DNA of 13,373 bases from an uncultured Saprospiraceae bacterium (GCA_937959375.1 CALGLS010000422.1:1-13373), one strand, 5' to 3'. Positions 1 through 8,330 are shown, counted from the first letter of the stretch. Numbers and translations: made by a program. The notes: generated from the sequence alone by a model not told the origin.

Positions 1-96
1 ATGTTGAATCGTTGAATAATCAATCGTTGAATTTTGAATGGTTTTTCAGTTTTCACTAAATCAATATTCAGTATTCAACGATTCAGTATTCAACAT
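1..96. repeat. Clustered direct and inverted repeats of a GTTGAAT-type word
   Basis: The word gttgaat occurs at 3-9, 11-17 and 26-32, and its reverse complement attcaac at 73-79 and 88-94. A perfect 14-base direct repeat (attcagtattcaac) lies at 66-79 and 81-94, giving a 15-base period. The outermost copies (1-9 and 88-96) are exact inverted repeats, so the block can fold back on itself imperfectly. It lies just beyond the 3' end of the protease gene. It has no U-tract, so it is not a classic terminator. Blocks of such TTGAAT-like words are, from memory, common between genes in Bacteroidota; what they do is unknown. Confidence 0.7.
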
Positions 97-121
97 CCTA
101 GTTCGCTACACGTTTGATGGA

Positions 122-146
122 ACTTCCCACTTCCCACTTCCAACTT
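122..146. repeat. Short 7-base tandem repeat (acttccc) touching the protease stop codon
   Basis: Units of acttccc start at 122 and 129, followed by a variant acttcca at 136 and a partial unit actt at 143-146. The run therefore reaches into the stop codon of the protease gene (145-147). It is a simple-sequence array of about three and a half units. No function is suggested by the sequence. Confidence 0.75.
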
Positions 147-3100
147 AATCCACCACCACCTTAAAAGGAGTCTTCACCCCTTCCGATTCAAACACCACAT
201 AATACAAACCAGTAGGTAGCTCACTCACATCTAGTGTCATTTGCTCTTGGTAATATTGGTTAGTAGGAATTGATCTTAATAGTTGTCCGAAGACGTCATA
301 AACCTCAATATCTAAATCATAGGTTCTGTCTAGATTAAACGCAATCTGTAACAGTTCTGAAGTTGGATTAGGATACAACTCTACTTGTCCACTTAGATCT
401 CCCGGTGTGTCAACATTTACAATGACTATATCAACAACTGCAATCGTTTCTATATTGGTATCAGAACATCCTTCCGAACCAACTACAGTAAGTGTCACTA
501 AATAACTTCCAACTTCTGTGTAAATATGATTTGGGTTTTGTTCCGTACTAGTCGTTCCGTCACCAAAATCCCAATACCATGAAAGTGCGTCAGCAGATTC
601 ATCGGTAAAGGCTACATCACCTCCAGCTTGTAAATTAACAATTGTTTCAGAAGGAGAAAAATCAGCCTCAGGTGCTTGGTCAACTCCCACCACTGAAGCT
701 ACAACTGGAATACGTTCACAAGCTTCAAAGCGTTGAATTTCCCAATCATAAAATCCATAGTAAGTACTAGATGGCATACTGTTACCTGAAGAAGAATAAA
801 TAATTCCAACGCCACCTAAATCGTAAGGATAAGATGCATCAGTACTATATGGTAATCGCTGTCCAGCAGCAATTCCAAAACGAAGGTTATTCTCATCAGG
901 AACTTCCATATTCAGAATGACGCGCTGCTCTCCTGTAGCTGAAACATCTACTAATTTATCAATTGACCAAGTTTGCGCCGCATCAGACAAAGAGAACATT
1001 CTAGGACCTGCAGTCTCCGAATAAATTTTGACTGATCTTAGTAAAAAAGCTTCTGAACTATTAAAAATCAAACGACCATCATTGTTGTCTGGAATTTCTG
1101 TTTGTTCTAAATCATAGGTTTCTTTCCCTCCAAATTCAGAAGTCCGAACTTCTGCATAATAAGTCTCTTCAAAACTCAAGGCCGGAGTTAGATAGTAATT
1201 TCCAATTCCTAATTCTGTTTCACTAGTTTCAGAACTATACCAAGAAATAGATCCTAAACCATTAAAATCACAGTACAATAATGAACGTCCAAATTCGCAG
1301 GTCCCAACAGAGTCAACTCCTTGAACCGAAACGGTATAAGGTTCGATCATCGTTCGCTGGAAAAAAGATTTTCCAACATTGTTTAACGGTTTTTCATCAG
1401 CTACCCCATTTGGGTTTGCCAAAGTAATCACCACCTCATAATCTCCATCTTCTAAGCTTGCTCCTTCAACAGTTATTTCTTCTCGCTCAAGATTCGCTAA
1501 ACTACCAGTCCAGGTATCTACAAATGAAGCAACCTCAACCGTATTTTCTCTAATAGAAACGTGAATCTCTAAAGAAGTCAAGGTATCGGTACCTGCATTT
1601 TCAATGGTTACTTTATTACTAAATACCTCCGCACAGAGGACTGGTTTATTTTCGATGTGTACCAACAACGCATCGTTCACCGCATGGGGCTGAACTGCCG
1701 TTAAACCTTGATCTAATAAATAATTATAAGCTGCCAGCACATCTATCAATCCCATACCATAATTATTATCTTCTCCAGGAGTTCCTAAATCTAGGCAACT
1801 ATGATAAAGTGCTCGCAAAGCATCTTTACCTGTAATCTCAGGAAAGGCTTCACGCAACAAAAGCACAGCTCCAGCAACATGCGGAGCAGCCATTGAAGTT
1901 CCACTTTTACTTCCATACCCGCCATCTAATTCACAAGAGCGAACATTTTCTCCAGGTGCTGCAACCTCTGGTTTTATTTCTAACGAACCACCTGCAGGTG
2001 CAGGACAAAGCGAAGGACCTCTGCTTGAGAACCCCGTAATCGGATAAGAAGAAATATTCCCATTAAGTGCAGCAACACAAAAAATATTGAATGTGTCTGT
2101 ATTTATATTTTTTGGAGCGGTGATCGTTGAGGCTCCACTTCCATTATTACCTGCAGAAAAAATATTCGCAATACCTGCCGCTTCCAATGCAGAAACAATA
2201 TCAATATAAATCGATGTACATTGCCCCTGTCCTTGTAACGTATTGTTACTATCCCACCACGAATTATTAATCACCTGCGGCATATCGTCAATCGTATTTA
2301 CATCTCCATCAGGATTTAATGCCCATTGGAAAGCTGCAATATTATCAACTGTTCCGATACCGTCACAAAGAATTCGAGTTCCAATCCATAGCGAACCGAA
2401 AGCGACTCCGATGGTATCATTTGTATTTCGATCTAATCCTAGAATGGTTCCTAATGTATGATTACCGTGGTCACCACATTGAGAAGGAAAAGTATCGCTT
2501 TGAAGAATCTGCCCCGTTACACCGAAGTTAACCCAAGTCTCTCGATTCGGTTGATAGTAACCCGCATATTTATAAACGATAGCTGGATGAAATTGATCAA
2601 TTCCCGTATCTGCTCCAAACGCTTTACCTCCATAACCAGTATAGCCCATCTGCCAAAGTGCTGGTGCGTTAATCGCCGCCAATCCATTTTCAATTCCATC
2701 AGGAGAAGGAGGCAGTGCACAGCTTACCTCTTCATATTCTTCGATCGCATTTTCTACATTCATATCCATCCAATAGATATCATCACGTTGACTGATTGTT
2801 GCTATTGCCGATCGGTTTGCCCGAAAAAAGATGGCATTGTTTACCCAAAATGGGGCAATGGAATTTGGATCAAGCCCATCCAATTGTCTTAAATCTTCGA
2901 TAAGTGCCGGTTGTGTTGCATCGGCCTTAGCCTGCAAAGTGGTAATCAGTTCATAGGCCCGTTCTTGAAGATTTACTTTTCTTGCATCAAAGCTATCTTC
3001 TAAAGCATCCACATCTACGTGGTCAGTCAGTAGTACATAAACTAAATGTTTTTCATTAGGATCTTCATCTACAAGCTGTTGCAAACGTAGTGAAAGAACG

Positions 3101-3171
3101 CCTTCATTATAGGATTGAGCAATCATAGTTGCACTAAGAAGACACAAGAGTAAGGATGTTAATAATTTCAT
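145..3171 (-). CDS. Secreted subtilisin-like serine protease (S8) with PKD domain and T9SS type A sorting tail
   Basis: This is a 1008-residue exported endopeptidase. I place the start at 3171, not at the upstream in-frame ATG (3378), because MKLLTSLLLCLLSATMIAQ is a clear signal peptide (1-19) and the 69 residues before it look like untranslated leader. Order: signal peptide; I9-like inhibitory propeptide (about 22-141); S8 catalytic domain (about 159-483) with Asp188 (ADTGID), His235 (HGNHTLG), oxyanion Asn342 (SAGNNG) and Ser426 (GTSMAAPH), so the triad is complete; a CARDB/Ig-like region (about 503-603); a further beta-rich region; a PKD domain (about 835-913, WDFGDG at 867-872); and a T9SS type A tail (about 929-1008, YPNPTSE at 933-939). 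In this family the propeptide is removed on activation and the tail directs export and attachment across the outer membrane. The natural substrate is unknown. It is transcribed alone, divergently from the next gene. Confidence 0.95.
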   Translation of the reverse strand: MKLLTSLLLCLLSATMIAQSYNEGVLSLRLQQLVDEDPNEKHLVYVLLTDHVDVDALEDSFDARKVNLQERAYELITTLQAKADATQPALIEDLRQLDGLDPNSIAPFWVNNAIFFRANRSAIATISQRDDIYWMDMNVENAIEEYEEVSCALPPSPDGIENGLAAINAPALWQMGYTGYGGKAFGADTGIDQFHPAIVYKYAGYYQPNRETWVNFGVTGQILQSDTFPSQCGDHGNHTLGTILGLDRNTNDTIGVAFGSLWIGTRILCDGIGTVDNIAAFQWALNPDGDVNTIDDMPQVINNSWWDSNNTLQGQGQCTSIYIDIVSALEAAGIANIFSAGNNGSGASTITAPKNINTDTFNIFCVAALNGNISSYPITGFSSRGPSLCPAPAGGSLEIKPEVAAPGENVRSCELDGGYGSKSGTSMAAPHVAGAVLLLREAFPEITGKDALRALYHSCLDLGTPGEDNNYGMGLIDVLAAYNYLLDQGLTAVQPHAVNDALLVHIENKPVLCAEVFSNKVTIENAGTDTLTSLEIHVSIRENTVEVASFVDTWTGSLANLEREEITVEGASLEDGDYEVVITLANPNGVADEKPLNNVGKSFFQRTMIEPYTVSVQGVDSVGTCEFGRSLLYCDFNGLGSISWYSSETSETELGIGNYYLTPALSFEETYYAEVRTSEFGGKETYDLEQTEIPDNNDGRLIFNSSEAFLLRSVKIYSETAGPRMFSLSDAAQTWSIDKLVDVSATGEQRVILNMEVPDENNLRFGIAAGQRLPYSTDASYPYDLGGVGIIYSSSGNSMPSSTYYGFYDWEIQRFEACERIPVVASVVGVDQAPEADFSPSETIVNLQAGGDVAFTDESADALSWYWDFGDGTTSTEQNPNHIYTEVGSYLVTLTVVGSEGCSDTNIETIAVVDIVIVNVDTPGDLSGQVELYPNPTSELLQIAFNLDRTYDLDIEVYDVFGQLLRSIPTNQYYQEQMTLDVSELPTGLYYVVFESEGVKTPFKVVVD

Positions 3172-3280
3172 ATTAAGTTTTGGATAATTTGGAATTAGAA
3201 GTGAGCAGTTGAAGTGGTTTAAAACCTCAAAAGATGCTTGCGAAATGATCTTTTCGTTGAACGCTTCCGCTTTTTGAACA

Positions 3281-3299
3281 TCTATAGCGCTGCTATAGA
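3281..3299 (-). other. Hairpin in the protease 5' leader
   Basis: tctatag (3281-3287) and ctataga (3293-3299) are perfect inverted repeats. Adding the flanking A3280-T3300 pair and the inner C3288-G3292 pair gives 9 bp with a 3-base loop. It sits about 110 bases upstream of the chosen protease start, inside the predicted leader. No U-tract follows it in the transcript direction, so it is not an intrinsic terminator. A second, weaker foldback (aaaagat 3229-3235 with atctttt 3248-3254) lies nearer the start codon. The rest of the 3172-3497 gap holds only the candidate promoters described separately. Confidence 0.4.
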
Positions 3300-3375
3300 T
3301 AATTAAAAGGAGCGTCGGCCTGATCAAAAAAACACTGTTTACTTCGTGGATACGAAGCATTTCTAAGCTTCTTTT

Positions 3376-3383
3376 CAAATATA
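3376..3383 (-). promoter_or_regulatory. Candidate -7 promoter element for the protease gene, beside a 12-bp palindrome
   Basis: Read on the minus strand these bases are TATATTTG, an exact match to the Bacteroidota -7 consensus TAnnTTTG. A start of transcription near 3369 would leave a leader of about 200 bases. I see no clear TTG -33 element at the usual spacing, so the call rests on the -7 box alone, and such boxes arise by chance in AT-rich DNA. Immediately upstream, where the -7/-33 spacer would be, is the perfect 12-bp palindrome ctggctagccag (3385-3396), a possible operator. A second TAnnTTTG match on the same strand lies at 3452-3459. Confidence 0.35.
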
Positions 3384-3461
3384 CCTGGCTAGCCAGACAA
3401 GTTTTTAAACAACTTCAGTTAAATAAATTCTTTAATAACCGGCAATTCCTTCAAAGATAAG

Positions 3462-3469
3462 TAAATTTG
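3462..3469 (+). promoter_or_regulatory. Candidate -7 promoter element for the membrane protein / fusion enzyme operon
   Basis: The bases are taaatttg, an exact match to TAnnTTTG. Transcription would begin near 3475, about 22 bases before the GTG start at 3498, which is a sensible leader length. No good -33 TTTG is visible at the expected position around 3439-3442. The position is well suited to the gene but the evidence is one 8-base match. Confidence 0.4.
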
Positions 3470-3497
3470 ACTGTTCCTCTTAATCAATATTAATTTA

Positions 3498-3779
3498 GTG
3501 TTTACCATACGACCAATCGAAATCTTTCTAATTCAGTGTGTGATTTATCTAGGACTTTGGCTCTATGATGAATACACTGGTTTGTTATGCTCTGTCATTT
3601 TCGCAGGCATCTTTCTAGCGATTCTCATCATTTCAATCATTGTAGAAAAAATTGAACCTTCTAAAGTTCCTAAATCATACTTTTATGGCATGTTGGTTTC
3701 TTTTTTAGCGCCAGCTTTGGTATCCGTATTTTACATGTTGATTATGGGTGGAGAAATTATGCAGGTTTTTGAATTTTAA
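3498..3779 (+). CDS. Small three-helix membrane protein, unknown function
   Basis: I do not recognise this 93-residue protein. It reads as three hydrophobic segments (about 8-23, 28-49 and 62-83) joined by a short acidic loop (DEY) and a charged loop (EKIEPSKVPKS), so it is probably an integral inner-membrane protein. No signal peptide cleavage site is evident. The start codon is GTG; an in-frame stop at 3468-3470 lies just upstream and no ATG lies between, so GTG at 3498 is the natural choice. It ends 12 bases before the ATG of the large fusion enzyme on the same strand, so the two are almost certainly cotranscribed. A role linked to that enzyme, such as membrane docking or a transport accessory, is only inference from position. 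Confidence 0.75.
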   Translation: MFTIRPIEIFLIQCVIYLGLWLYDEYTGLLCSVIFAGIFLAILIISIIVEKIEPSKVPKSYFYGMLVSFLAPALVSVFYMLIMGGEIMQVFEF

Positions 3780-3791
3780 TTCTGAAGATCA

Positions 3792-6700
3792 ATGAGTGAT
3801 TTAAACCAAGTTGTAAGCTTAGCGGAAGCTTCAAAGCTCGTCCTAGAACATTATGGCTTTCAAGGCCAATTAAAAAAACTGCCCGGCGAGGAAGACTTCA
3901 ACTTCTTTCTAAAAACTGAAAAAGGAGCAACTTATACCATTAAAATTAGTCGCCCCAACACTGATCTACAGATTATTCAATTTCAATCTGCGATTATGAA
4001 CCATTTGGCAACAAAGGAAATTCAACTCGACTTGCCTACGGTTGTTCTATCAAAATCAGATGAGGAATTCATTGCCTTAGAAAATGATCGTTACCTCCGC
4101 GTTCAAAAATGGGTTCCTGGAACGATGCTCGCTGATGTCAAATATAGAAATAAAGAAATTTTGCAAGACTGGGGTAAAACTTGCGGATTGCTTAGCACTA
4201 ATTTGATTGACTTTGATCACCCTGCCGCTCATCGTTTTTACAAATGGGATCCTTCTCAAACGCTTTACTCTAAAAAATACCGAAACTATATTCACGACCA
4301 AGAGGCATTAGAAATTGCAGATTATTTTTGGCAACTTTTTGAAACAACTGCCCTACCCCATCTGGATACTTTGCGTAAAAGCGTTAACTACAATGATGCG
4401 CATGAACATAATTTTTTAGTCAATCATCATTATAAAAATCCGAAAGTAACAGGTGTCATTGATTTTGGAGATGCATTGTTTACACAAACCATAAATGAAC
4501 TGGCCATCGCGAGTGCCTATGCTGGCATGTACGTAGCTGATCCATTGCAAGCCATTGCACAGGTCGTTCGCGGTTATCACAATCAATTTCCTTTAGTTGA
4601 AAAAGAGGTAGCTGTTTTATTCCCGATGATCGCTGCTCGATTAATGATTACTGTTTCTGCTGCCGCTTGGAACAAACACAATGAGCCTGACAACCCCTAT
4701 TTGCTGGTTAGCGAAAAACCTGCTTGGGATTTATTAAAAAAATTACGACAAATTTCACCTGCCTTCGCACATTACACTTTTCGAGCAGCATGTGATTGGG
4801 AAGCTTGTCCATCCAACTCAGTTTTCAAAGAATGGCTTTCAAGTCATCAATCGAGTTTAGCTCCCATCATCAATTTTGAAAATAAAACAATCGCTGCGCT
4901 GGATCTTAGCGTTGGGAGCAGTGCACTTGGTCACAATAGCAACTTTGAAACTATCCCTGATTTTTCAAAAAAAATCAATCAACTACTCGAAGAAAAAAAC
5001 GCAGACATCGGAATTGGAGGTTATGGCGAAACCAGACCATTTTACACCACAGATGCCTATCTCGTGAATGGAAATGCAGGTCCACAATGGCGAACCGTTC
5101 ATCTAGGAATGGATGTTTGGTCAAAAGCGGGTACTCCAATCTACGCACCACTGAGAGGAGTCGTTCACAGCATTCAAGATAACAACAATGACAGAGACTA
5201 TGGCCCCACTATTATTTTACAACATCACGTCAATGAAAGGCTTACTTTTTACACCCTTTATGGTCACTTAAGTCGCGCTTCACTTGAAGACATCGAAACG
5301 GGCATGATCATAGAAAAAGGACAACTCTTCGCGACCATCGGACCTGCTCCTGAGAATGGTAATTGGCCTCCTCATTTGCATTTTCAAATCATGTTGGATT
5401 TGTTAGGTAACCTTGGAGACTTCCCTGGCGTTGCATTTCCAAGTGAAGCCAAAACATGGATGAGCATCTGCCCAGACCCCACTTTACTATTTCCAAATTT
5501 TGAAAAACTTCCTGAGCATAAATCAATCGATAGCATTCTAAAAAGCAGAAAAAAACATCTTGGAAAAAGTCTGAGCATTTCATATCAAGAACCACTTCAT
5601 ATGGTTCGGGGATACCAGCAATATTTGTATGACGCAACAGGTCGTCGCTATCTCGACACCGTCAACAATGTAGCGCATGTTGGGCATCAACATTTGGCGG
5701 TTGTAAAAGCAGCACAAAAACAAATTTCGCTTTTGAATACCAACACTAGATACCTTCATGAAAACTTGGTGAATTACGCAGAAGAACTGCTCGCCACTTT
5801 TCCGACTGAGTTATCTGTTGTTCATTTCGTTAACTCCGGTAGCGAGGCTAACGAACTGGCAATGAGGATGGTAGAAACATTTTCGGGTAGTAAAGACATG
5901 CTCGCAGTGGAGGTAGGTTACCATGGAAATACGAGTCGAACGATTGGCGTTAGCAGTTATAAATTTGACGGAAAAGGAGGTAAAGGCAATCCTCCTCAAA
6001 CGCATATTGTTCCGATTCCAGATACTTTTCGCGGTAAATATAGAGACCAAAAAACTGCAGGAAAATTGTATGCTGATCACGTTTTAAAAGCAATCCAAAA
6101 AGCAAAAGCAGCCGGTAAAAACATTGGTGGATTTATTTGCGAAAGCATACTAAGTTGTGGTGGACAAATTGTTTTACCGGATGGATATTTAGAGGCGGCT
6201 TACGCACATGTGCGAGCTGCTGGAGGACTATGCATTGCGGATGAAGTCCAAGTTGGATTCGGTCGTGTTGGTGATTCATTCTGGGGATTTGAATTACAAA
6301 ATGTTGTTCCAGACATTGTAACCTTGGGCAAACCAATTGGTAACGGGCATCCACTTGCAGCAGTCATTTGCACTGAAGAAGTAACTGCTGCTTTCGCAAA
6401 TGGCATGGAGTTTTTCAACACCTTTGGAGGCAATCCAGTCTCTTGCGCAATTGGCTCTGCAGTACTCAAAACGGTTCAAGAAGAGGGCTTACAAAAACGA
6501 GCAAAAGAGACGGGAGATTATTTAAAATCTGAGTTAAAAAAACTACAAAAAGAGTTTCCAATTATTGGAGATGTGCGCGGTCATGGATTGTTTTTAGGAA
6601 TAGAATTAATAGCCAATTCGGAATCATTAGAACCAGCTGAAGAAGAGGCCAGTTACATTGCCAACTGCATGCGCGAACGAGGTATTTTGATGAGTACAGA

Positions 6701-6812
6701 TGGGCCGTTCCACAATGTTTTGAAAATCAAACCACCGATGTGTTTTGGAAAGAAGGAAGCGGATTTTTTATTGGATAATTTGCGGGTGGTATTAAAATAT
6801 ATTGAAAAGTAA
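3792..6812 (+). CDS. Three-domain fusion: APH-type kinase, M23 metallopeptidase, class III PLP enzyme (phospho-lyase/aminotransferase)
   Basis: The protein is 1006 residues with no signal peptide, so probably cytoplasmic. Domain 1 (about 1-335) is an aminoglycoside/choline-kinase-like phosphotransferase: NYNDAHEHN (199-207) supplies catalytic Asp202 and Asn207, and VIDFGD supplies metal-binding Asp224. Domain 2 (about 415-570) is M23/LytM: HLGMD (His437, Asp441), YGHLS (His492) and HLH (528-530) complete a zinc site. Domain 3 (about 595-1006) is a class III PLP fold: NSGSEAN (681-687), GYHGNT (709-714), IADEVQ with Asp817 binding the PLP ring, and Lys847 (TLGKPIG) as Schiff-base lysine. Its nearest characterised relatives, to my knowledge, are ETNPPL and PHYKPL, which split phosphoethanolamine or 5-phosphohydroxylysine into an aldehyde, phosphate and ammonia; domain 1 resembles hydroxylysine kinase. 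A kinase-then-lyase pathway on a hydroxylated amine is the simplest inference. The real substrate and the role of the peptidase domain are unknown. All three active sites look intact. Confidence 0.9.
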   Translation: MSDLNQVVSLAEASKLVLEHYGFQGQLKKLPGEEDFNFFLKTEKGATYTIKISRPNTDLQIIQFQSAIMNHLATKEIQLDLPTVVLSKSDEEFIALENDRYLRVQKWVPGTMLADVKYRNKEILQDWGKTCGLLSTNLIDFDHPAAHRFYKWDPSQTLYSKKYRNYIHDQEALEIADYFWQLFETTALPHLDTLRKSVNYNDAHEHNFLVNHHYKNPKVTGVIDFGDALFTQTINELAIASAYAGMYVADPLQAIAQVVRGYHNQFPLVEKEVAVLFPMIAARLMITVSAAAWNKHNEPDNPYLLVSEKPAWDLLKKLRQISPAFAHYTFRAACDWEACPSNSVFKEWLSSHQSSLAPIINFENKTIAALDLSVGSSALGHNSNFETIPDFSKKINQLLEEKNADIGIGGYGETRPFYTTDAYLVNGNAGPQWRTVHLGMDVWSKAGTPIYAPLRGVVHSIQDNNNDRDYGPTIILQHHVNERLTFYTLYGHLSRASLEDIETGMIIEKGQLFATIGPAPENGNWPPHLHFQIMLDLLGNLGDFPGVAFPSEAKTWMSICPDPTLLFPNFEKLPEHKSIDSILKSRKKHLGKSLSISYQEPLHMVRGYQQYLYDATGRRYLDTVNNVAHVGHQHLAVVKAAQKQISLLNTNTRYLHENLVNYAEELLATFPTELSVVHFVNSGSEANELAMRMVETFSGSKDMLAVEVGYHGNTSRTIGVSSYKFDGKGGKGNPPQTHIVPIPDTFRGKYRDQKTAGKLYADHVLKAIQKAKAAGKNIGGFICESILSCGGQIVLPDGYLEAAYAHVRAAGGLCIADEVQVGFGRVGDSFWGFELQNVVPDIVTLGKPIGNGHPLAAVICTEEVTAAFANGMEFFNTFGGNPVSCAIGSAVLKTVQEEGLQKRAKETGDYLKSELKKLQKEFPIIGDVRGHGLFLGIELIANSESLEPAEEEASYIANCMRERGILMSTDGPFHNVLKIKPPMCFGKKEADFLLDNLRVVLKYIEK

Positions 6813-6856
6813 AGATCGGTAAGCTTTTACACGAGTTGCTTACCGATCTTTACTTT
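6806..6856. terminator. Bidirectional terminator between convergent genes (19-bp perfect stem)
   Basis: Bases 6806-6824 and 6838-6856 are perfect reverse complements, 19 bp with a 13-base loop. The hairpin starts inside the last codons of the fusion enzyme (stop at 6810-6812) and ends four bases before the stop codon of the convergent GWxTD gene (6860). The 3' flank is T-rich on the minus strand and the stem ends in AAA/TTT, so it should stop transcription from both sides. The stem is longer than a typical terminator. Confidence 0.8.
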
Positions 6857-6859
6857 CGA

Positions 6860-8308
6860 CTAAAAGTCATTGAAATAATCGCGAGCTCTTCGATTGATTC
6901 CATCGTTTACTGTATTAGAATCAAAGTCGGTACCATTCATAGATTGCGTATCATTGCTGTAAAGTGTCACCTCCCATTGTGGGTTTTGTGTTTCACCTAT
7001 GCAAGTCGAGTGTAGGAGTTGAAAGTTCCCTCCAGCAAGAGAAGGATTATAAAACAAGAACTTTACGTTGCCTTGTGGTGGAGTTGTTGGAACCTCATCA
7101 TAGATCCAAATTTCATAGGGAGGAGCAGATGGCTCATCCTCTACCGTAACGATATCAGAAGGCTTTCCATACTTCATAAAAGTATGCCCTCGATCTGATT
7201 CAAAACCATGTCCAAAAGCAGAATGATATTTTTTGTCAACGGCACGAGCAACTTCCATGTATTTGTCATATGCTGATTTGGGATCGGCCGTATTGATACG
7301 TCCCCAAAAAGAATAAAGGTAACGACGCTGTGCTTCAAGATCATTCTTTCGAATCACCATGTTCAAAACTTCCACACTATTGTCGTATACGATTGGAGCG
7401 ATTGCTCTTAGGCTGTAACGTACAGTCTCTGCATCTAATTCGGCCACAAACTCTTTTTCGATATCAGTACTCGCTAAAATTTCTTCTTGATAATATGGAT
7501 TTGACCGTTGAAACGGAACTGATTTCGTACTCAGTACCTCTCCTTCCCTATTCTGAATTTCTACCACCAATTGATAATTCCCTGATGCCAGTTTTGTAAT
7601 ATCCTTTTTCACTAAAACAACATTAACCTCTTTTGGCGAAAGCTTTTTATTTCCCAACATCACTGGCTCTGTATCCCCATTACCACTTATTTTTTCAATG
7701 GTATAACGCATTAAAAACAAATCATTCAACACCTTGTCAGAATTATATAGCTCCTGATAAAAGTAAAGGTGTGTCGCATCTTTGTAGTAAAAGTTATAAG
7801 GTAATGGCTCAAGAAATAAACCGTTTTTTACAAACATGCTATTCGAGGTTTCCTTATGATACTTTCCTACCAATTGAATATCTGATTGCAACAATCCCTC
7901 ATTATTATAATTCACCTTGATCGTCTTTTCATAAGCCGCTCGATTTTCCGGTGCGTTGGCATCTATCAAAATAACTTCAAGGACGTACTCACCATTTGGC
8001 AATGGGAAACGACGAACATCCATAAAATCATTGGTAAACTTCGTTACTGGTCCATTCAAGGTATACTTATCGTATTGTATGATACTGCTATCCTGTTTGA
8101 TCAAAATCAAAACATCTACAGCAGCTTGATACATGATACTATCGGTGGTACTGTATTCAACAGTAGTTCCAAGAATATTGAGATAAACCTCGATAAAGGA
8201 AAAGTCGGTACTTTTAAAAGAAGCGTAACCTACACTAGCATCTATGGCTTTGGTATTGCTGCTAAATAAGGTGAACAGTGTGAAGAGTAAGAGGATTGAT
8301 TTTTTCAT
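6860..8308 (-). CDS. Secreted GWxTD-domain protein
   Basis: The protein is 482 residues from the chosen start. I start at 8308 rather than the in-frame ATG at 8335 because MKKSILLLFTLFTLFSS begins a standard signal peptide, cut near residue 21. The N-terminal two thirds (about 25-320) is beta-rich and resembles repeated Ig-like modules (for example PNGEYVLEVIL and SGNYQLVVEI). The C-terminal region carries the Bacteroidota GWxTD signature: GFESDRG (368-374), then FMKYGKPSDIV and YEIWIYDE, as expected for a GWxTD domain (about 320-482). The signature reads GFxSD here, with Trp replaced by Phe and Thr by Ser. The family has no firmly established biochemical role that I know of; an envelope or periplasmic location is inferred from the signal peptide. 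It has its own candidate promoter and a structured leader. Confidence 0.85.
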   Translation of the reverse strand: MKKSILLLFTLFTLFSSNTKAIDASVGYASFKSTDFSFIEVYLNILGTTVEYSTTDSIMYQAAVDVLILIKQDSSIIQYDKYTLNGPVTKFTNDFMDVRRFPLPNGEYVLEVILIDANAPENRAAYEKTIKVNYNNEGLLQSDIQLVGKYHKETSNSMFVKNGLFLEPLPYNFYYKDATHLYFYQELYNSDKVLNDLFLMRYTIEKISGNGDTEPVMLGNKKLSPKEVNVVLVKKDITKLASGNYQLVVEIQNREGEVLSTKSVPFQRSNPYYQEEILASTDIEKEFVAELDAETVRYSLRAIAPIVYDNSVEVLNMVIRKNDLEAQRRYLYSFWGRINTADPKSAYDKYMEVARAVDKKYHSAFGHGFESDRGHTFMKYGKPSDIVTVEDEPSAPPYEIWIYDEVPTTPPQGNVKFLFYNPSLAGGNFQLLHSTCIGETQNPQWEVTLYSNDTQSMNGTDFDSNTVNDGINRRARDYFNDF

Positions 8309-8330
8309 AGTCGAATGATCTTGTGGCGTC

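Noticed and set aside
1..96. A CRISPR array
   Set aside because: Repeat units are only 7-15 bases, mixed in orientation, and have no spacers of regular length; there are no cas genes in the window.
2458..2892. 144-codon open frame on the plus strand inside the protease gene
   Set aside because: It is antisense to the S8 catalytic domain, has no recognisable protein features and is explained by the strong coding signal on the other strand.
3172..3378. In-frame N-terminal extension of the protease (69 extra codons to an ATG at 3376-3378)
   Set aside because: A clear signal peptide starts at 3171, and the upstream residues look like translated leader; the region also holds hairpins and lies next to the promoter candidate.
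7886..8269. 127-codon plus-strand open frame opposite the GWxTD gene
   Set aside because: It lies antisense to the signal peptide and N-terminal domain of a confident gene, and its sequence resembles no protein family.
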